A stretch of 64,000 bases of DNA from Calycina herbarum (lineage: Eukaryota > Ascomycota > Leotiomycetes > Helotiales > Pezizellaceae), in assembly GCA_001414485.1 (NCBI GenBank), contig LLEY01000225.1, forward strand, positions 17,669 through 81,668. Reading direction: 5' to 3'. Each line of letters opens with the position of its first letter. The stretch's first letter is position 1. Under the pieces are notes generated by a model. That model saw nothing but the letters and a program-made list of their open reading frames with translations, had not been told where the DNA came from and did not search any database. Shown in pieces: positions 60,314 to 64,000 of the stretch. A program made the translations under genes and the position numbers.

Positions 60314-61130
60314 ATGAACCTCAAACAACTTCTTGAATCGGACGCGGGCCTTCCCCTAGGCGTGAAATTATGGGCAAATCTTCAAGCTTGGGTTCTCTTG
60401 GTGTTTGTTATCCTTTGCACAATTCTCCAACTTGCCGCTCCTCCTGAGGCCAAGAACGTGATGTCTTTCTGGTTGGCTTTAGCTTCCGGAGTCTATGTAC
60501 CTATGAGCTCCTTGATCGACAACCGTTTTTTTTTTCAAAAAAAGCTTCTGGATAAACAATGATAGCACTGATTTGAGAATCTGGCTCGGCGGTGCATTTG
60601 TTTGGGTCGTTTTCGGCATTGCCTTCAGCTTCCTCGACAATACGACGCCCTTAGCGATATTCGCCTTTGTTTCCAGTGGTATCCACGTGGGTTTCTTCGT
60701 TGTACGTGGTGTTGTGCTTTTGGTACGTTGTTATTACGGGTTTTCTGGACATTCTGAGAGTGACCTGGAGGCTGGTTTGATAAAGAATTCATCTGGAGAA
60801 AATGAAGATGATATTGCTCTCAAAGATTGGAAAAAGAATTATCAATCAGGTAAGCAACACTTGCCCATGAATCCACCAATAACAACTACCCACAACTCTA
60901 ACAAGAATTGTCAATCAGTTAGGCAACGTCGGCCCATGATTACACCACTAGCCACCCACGACTCCGACATCAATCACCAACCAGTTGAGCAACTCTCGTT
61001 CATCGGATTCCTCCTCCTTATGGCTTGTAATAACTTCACCCACGACCCCGACAACAATCGCAAATCTCGCAATCGATTAGCAACGGATCCATCAATTGAA
61101 CGACCCCAGGAGTGCCCTTCCCGGAACTAG
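60314..61130 (+). pseudogene. Four-span membrane protein, interrupted by a frameshift
   Basis: 60,314-60,562 encodes two hydrophobic spans (LQAWVLLVFVILCTILQLA, FWLALASGVYVPMSSLI). The next two spans (IWLGGAFVWVVFGIAFSFL, LAIFAFVSSGIHVGFFVVR) follow in another frame up to 61,130. The switch maps to a T10-C-A7 run at 60,525-60,543. No GT-AG intron fits. A one-base homopolymer indel, real or from sequencing, explains it. The hydrophilic tail carries about three degenerate repeats of (Q)SxxQxxPMxxPxxTxxxxSxxN. The family is unknown; small tetraspan proteins of this kind are common in Leotiomycetes (my impression, not checked). Confidence 0.5.
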
Positions 61131-62041
61131 ACTGAATACGATTTCAGAGTCTACCTACAGCGATTTCATTTGATTCAACTAGTCATATGGTACTTTGATT
61201 GAGGGGCAAGGGATTTGCAAAGATTTTAGTATTGGATAAGGGAATTGGATAGGGCCAAATTTTTGACAGCAAATCCACGAAATGAATTCCAAATAAATCA
61301 TCTATGCCTTCATTGCCTCTGAATACCTTTCAATTATTGAATGTCATTTCCAAGATTGGCCTTTGCTACTGCTATAGCTAACGTGTAAATGCTGCGAGGT
61401 TGCTGGCATTTCCGGGTAAGTCACCACTGTCTTTGGCATGAGAGTAGAAGAAGAGGGTAGAAGGGAAGAAAGAGAAGAGTGCTAGAAAGAGCTGCTAGGG
61501 AAGAAAGAAGAATAGTACTAAAGAATAGCTTTATTATCCTCGAGTCTTATCAATAGACATAATAAAACTCCTTCTAAAAATAAAAATAAAATAAAATTTT
61601 CCTCCCCGAACCCTCTAGGCAATTAATTAGCAAAAAAAGAAAGGTGGCCGAGAGGAACGAGTATGAGAGAAGCACACACCTCCCAGGTTCGAGATGTATA
61701 AAGATCGTGAAGTGTGACACCAATAGAATATGAAGTGTACATGACCCTTTCTAGTACCGAGTATACCACGCGAATCCAAGACTTTGAGGACTTCAACTCC
61801 TGCACTTTGCATAAGCTCCCCTCAATCTATTTCCAAGATTATTCTCGTGGCAACCTAAATACCAAACGAAACATACTCTTGCGACCCGACAAAAGCATGA
61901 CTCGGCTAACAAATCCATAAACAAGGATGTCATGTGTACAAGCCATATACAGACACCCATAATGACGGCTCGTTCCCGCGCTCCATTTCAAATGCCAGTT
62001 ATAAAGACACCACGTAGGAAAATTTAGATTCTAGACAACTC
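61131..62041. other. Intergenic, no gene seen
   Basis: A purine-rich AG tract lies at 61,440-61,515 and AT-rich sequence at 61,515-61,610. There are no domain-bearing frames. Confidence 0.45.
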
Positions 62042-62544
62042 CTAATTCGTACCCGGCAGAAGTGCAGCTATCAACATAGATATCAAAATCGCCATCCCAG
62101 CGATACGGAAGAGCCTAATAGGCTTGTTCGAACGGATTTCGTCTCTCAAAACTGTGAGAGTCAACAAGTGGTCATGGTTGAGAACCATGCCAAGTTGACA
62201 ATGGATTCCCAGTGAAGGATTTGGATTCTTAGATTGAAGTTGAGTTAAGCCGCCAACCAGAAGAGAAATGCCCGTGATGACTTGTTGATCGCTGAGGCTT
62301 ACGATAACGGCTTCGAGGAAAAAGGAGTTGTATCCTATATTTGGATTGAGCTGATCTTTTTCTTTCTTGTGGTTGATCACTGATTTTGCTATGCAGCATG
62401 CGAGAGTGGTGTAAGCTGTTCCAATAAAGGCGACTGTAACCTAAGTGTCTTGTTAATACTACGTTTTATAGTTGTTCAATGTACTAACCCCGATGCCAGA
62501 TATGTCTGCATTTGGCATTAAATCCGGATATGCTGGGCCCCATT
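62042..62544 (-). CDS. Multi-pass membrane protein, 5' end unresolved
   Basis: Exons 62,440-62,042 and 62,544-62,489 join across a 48-nt intron to give WGPAYPDLMPNADISGIG then VTVAFIGTAYTTLACCIAK. They continue with LSDQQVITGISLLVGGLTQLQS, HDHLLTLTVLRDE and IRLFRIAGMAILISMLIAALLP. The xDISGIGV and SDQQxxTGxxxL motifs are typical of a widespread fungal family of integral membrane proteins of unknown function. An acceptor (CTTTTAG at 62,545-62,551) shows that at least one more exon lies upstream. One candidate is a short ATGTCCGACGGCG exon near 62,729, which would restore the phase but has a poor donor (GTCTCT). Confidence 0.65.
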
Positions 62545-63946
62545 CTAAAAGAATTGTAAAGTGCCATGGGGAAGAAATTGAAAATGTTCGGTGGATCAAC
62601 GACCAAAAAGAAGAATTATAAAATCATGCTCATAATGTCATAAAAATGTAAAGGAAGTGGAGTGAAATAGTATGAACAAATGAATGTATACAACACTAGC
62701 AATCAGCTAAGATCTTAGAGACCGCCGTCGGACATTTCAAGCTTGTAGGTTGCATCACAAGGTAGCACTTACACAGCAAAAAACATACAGCTTCGTCCAG
62801 TTGAAAGCCTCGAAGACGGGAATTCAATATATAAGTAGACCAAGTACCTGGACTCGCCAGGAATGGACATTGCAACATCTAGCCTCAAGAACGGGGCACC
62901 CGACTGCAACACCACTGCATATATTCCCCAGCATGGTGTTCCAGCATTGACAGCTCGTTGGACAGTTAGGAGCAGCAAGTCAAATTAAGCTCCACCTCTC
63001 CCCTATAAGACGCGATATCCTGCAAAACTCCGCATTTCACCCCAGCTTTTGTTTCGAAAATCAATTCGACTTGTCCCACTGCCAAACTTTCCCATGCATA
63101 TGTAATGATTGAGATATACTCGTGGTGTGGAAGGAGGCGCTTTAAAATTAAAAAGGGGCGATGTGCGATCGCGAATCTGCATGTATACGAAGCCATAAGC
63201 AGGCAAAAACAAGCTAAGTCCTTGCAAAGCAGATAAGTCTTACCACTTATTTTTTCTTAAGGCGGAATCAAGAGAGATAAGATATTGAAAGCGTTCAACG
63301 TAGAACTCCAATTTTGAGAATTATTCATTGCCAAGATGAAAGATTTCGAAGTAGTGAGATAGTGTAAGAAGGTGCTATCCACAACATTACACCCTAAACC
63401 AAGCCCCCTTGGCCCCCAAACAGAGGTTAAAATGCCACCCACACCATTAACCTGAATGAAAATCCACTCCAACCACACCTTCTGATCGGGAAAAGCAGGA
63501 ATCGGTATGAAGGTTGCGCCTCGATTCGAAACGTTGAGAGACGATTAGCGAAAAGGGGATAGTGAAACTTGACCATCAGCGCTCTGAAGGTTTGGAAATC
63601 CAGTCAGCTTCCTCTTGAAGTCTCTTCTTTTCAATAATCCAATACATTGATAACCAATACTTCAACAGTGATCCGAGAATTCGACACACTCTCGTCCAAG
63701 AGTGCAACGATCTCCTTCCAATTCTCGTTTCAAACTCCGAAAACATGTCTTGGAACAACAACACATTATATTTCTTCCTGGCTATGGATGTTCTAGCTAC
63801 GAGAGAGGGACAGAGAAAGTTACCCCTTTCTACCCTCCGGAAACTAGGAATTCAACACGTCTGTCTCTTCTGTTCGAAAATCCAATACATGATGTAACCA
63901 ACTTCACAAACAGTAATTCAAAAGCTCAAACACGACCTCGTAAAAA
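62545..63946. other. Region with unassigned frames
   Basis: Minus frames at 62,966-63,196 and 63,257-63,478 have mixed composition and no recognised domain. Some may be exons of the membrane-protein gene or of an unidentified gene. I could not assemble a model. Confidence 0.3.
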
Positions 63947-63985
63947 TGCCTAACTTCTCATTCAAACTCCGAAAACATGTCTCCA
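63624..63985. repeat. Diverged direct repeat, period about 240 bp, at window end
   Basis: 63,624-63,749 and about 63,866-63,985 align: CTCTTCTKTTC, AATCCAATACAT, then TTCAAACTCCGAAAACATGTCT in both. In one plus frame both copies read FKLRKHV; the second follows ATG at 63,947 (MPNFSFKLRKHVSNP). A plus-strand gene may therefore start at 63,947 and run out of the window. Confidence 0.5.
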
Positions 63986-64000
63986 ACCCCCATATAAATC

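Noticed and set aside
1..64000. tRNA, rRNA, CRISPR arrays, bacterial-type operons
   Set aside because: No cloverleaf, rRNA-like sequence or regularly spaced short repeats seen by eye. The genome is eukaryotic, so CRISPR arrays and operons are not expected.

Overview
The window is nuclear DNA of a filamentous ascomycete (Pezizomycotina). I infer a leotiomycete close to the Sclerotiniaceae, but the sequence alone does not prove this. Evidence: short GT-AG introns (about 47-72 nt), heterokaryon-incompatibility (HET) genes, single-copy Pezizomycotina housekeeping genes, and AT-rich blocks whose repeats differ almost only by C-to-T/G-to-A transitions with CAG/TGG turned into stops, the mark of repeat-induced point mutation (RIP).

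Layout. 1-13.4 kb is a RIP-degraded repeat block with no intact gene. It still shows a UPF1-like SF1 helicase pseudogene (minus), a divergent SNF2-like helicase pseudogene (plus), recurring copies of a 20-bp palindrome, a 422-bp tandem repeat, and an internally deleted Fot1/pogo transposon. 13.8-24.8 kb is gene-dense: a secreted CAP/PR-1 protein, a disordered 736-aa protein, phosphopantetheine adenylyltransferase, an HDEL-tailed protein disulfide isomerase, exosome subunit RRP41, and SAGA subunit SGF29. 25.6-42.1 kb is accessory and decaying: a broken F-box/2EXR-like gene, a broken HET gene, a frameshifted zinc metalloprotease, one intact actin-fold/Hsp70-like gene, and a second HET gene cut by a Ty1/copia retrotransposon. 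42.1-54.95 kb is again conserved: a full-length ABCA-type ABC transporter, VTA1, a small zinc-ribbon protein, CHK1, and a divergent UBE2C-type E2. 55-64 kb is sparse: one uncharacterised four-exon gene, a small membrane protein broken by a frameshift, and a multi-pass membrane protein.

How the genes relate. Housekeeping genes form divergent pairs sharing promoters (CoaD/PDI, RRP41/SGF29, ABCA/VTA1, CHK1/UBE2C). CHK1 (G2/M checkpoint) and the APC/C E2 both act in the cell cycle, and their shared promoter carries two GTCGCGTC boxes.

The most notable observations are these. (1) A 4.5-kb copia element with 157-bp LTRs sits inside a HET gene whose reading frame resumes exactly on the far side. 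Its two LTRs differ only by transitions, and the mutated zone ends inside the element. (2) Two ~147-nt introns in unrelated genes are homologous end to end, as expected of introner-like elements. (3) Two divergent helicase pseudogenes lie among copies of a palindrome whose ancestral form can be inferred. Splice joins were deduced by eye. They give totals divisible by three for every multi-exon CDS whose start I could place.
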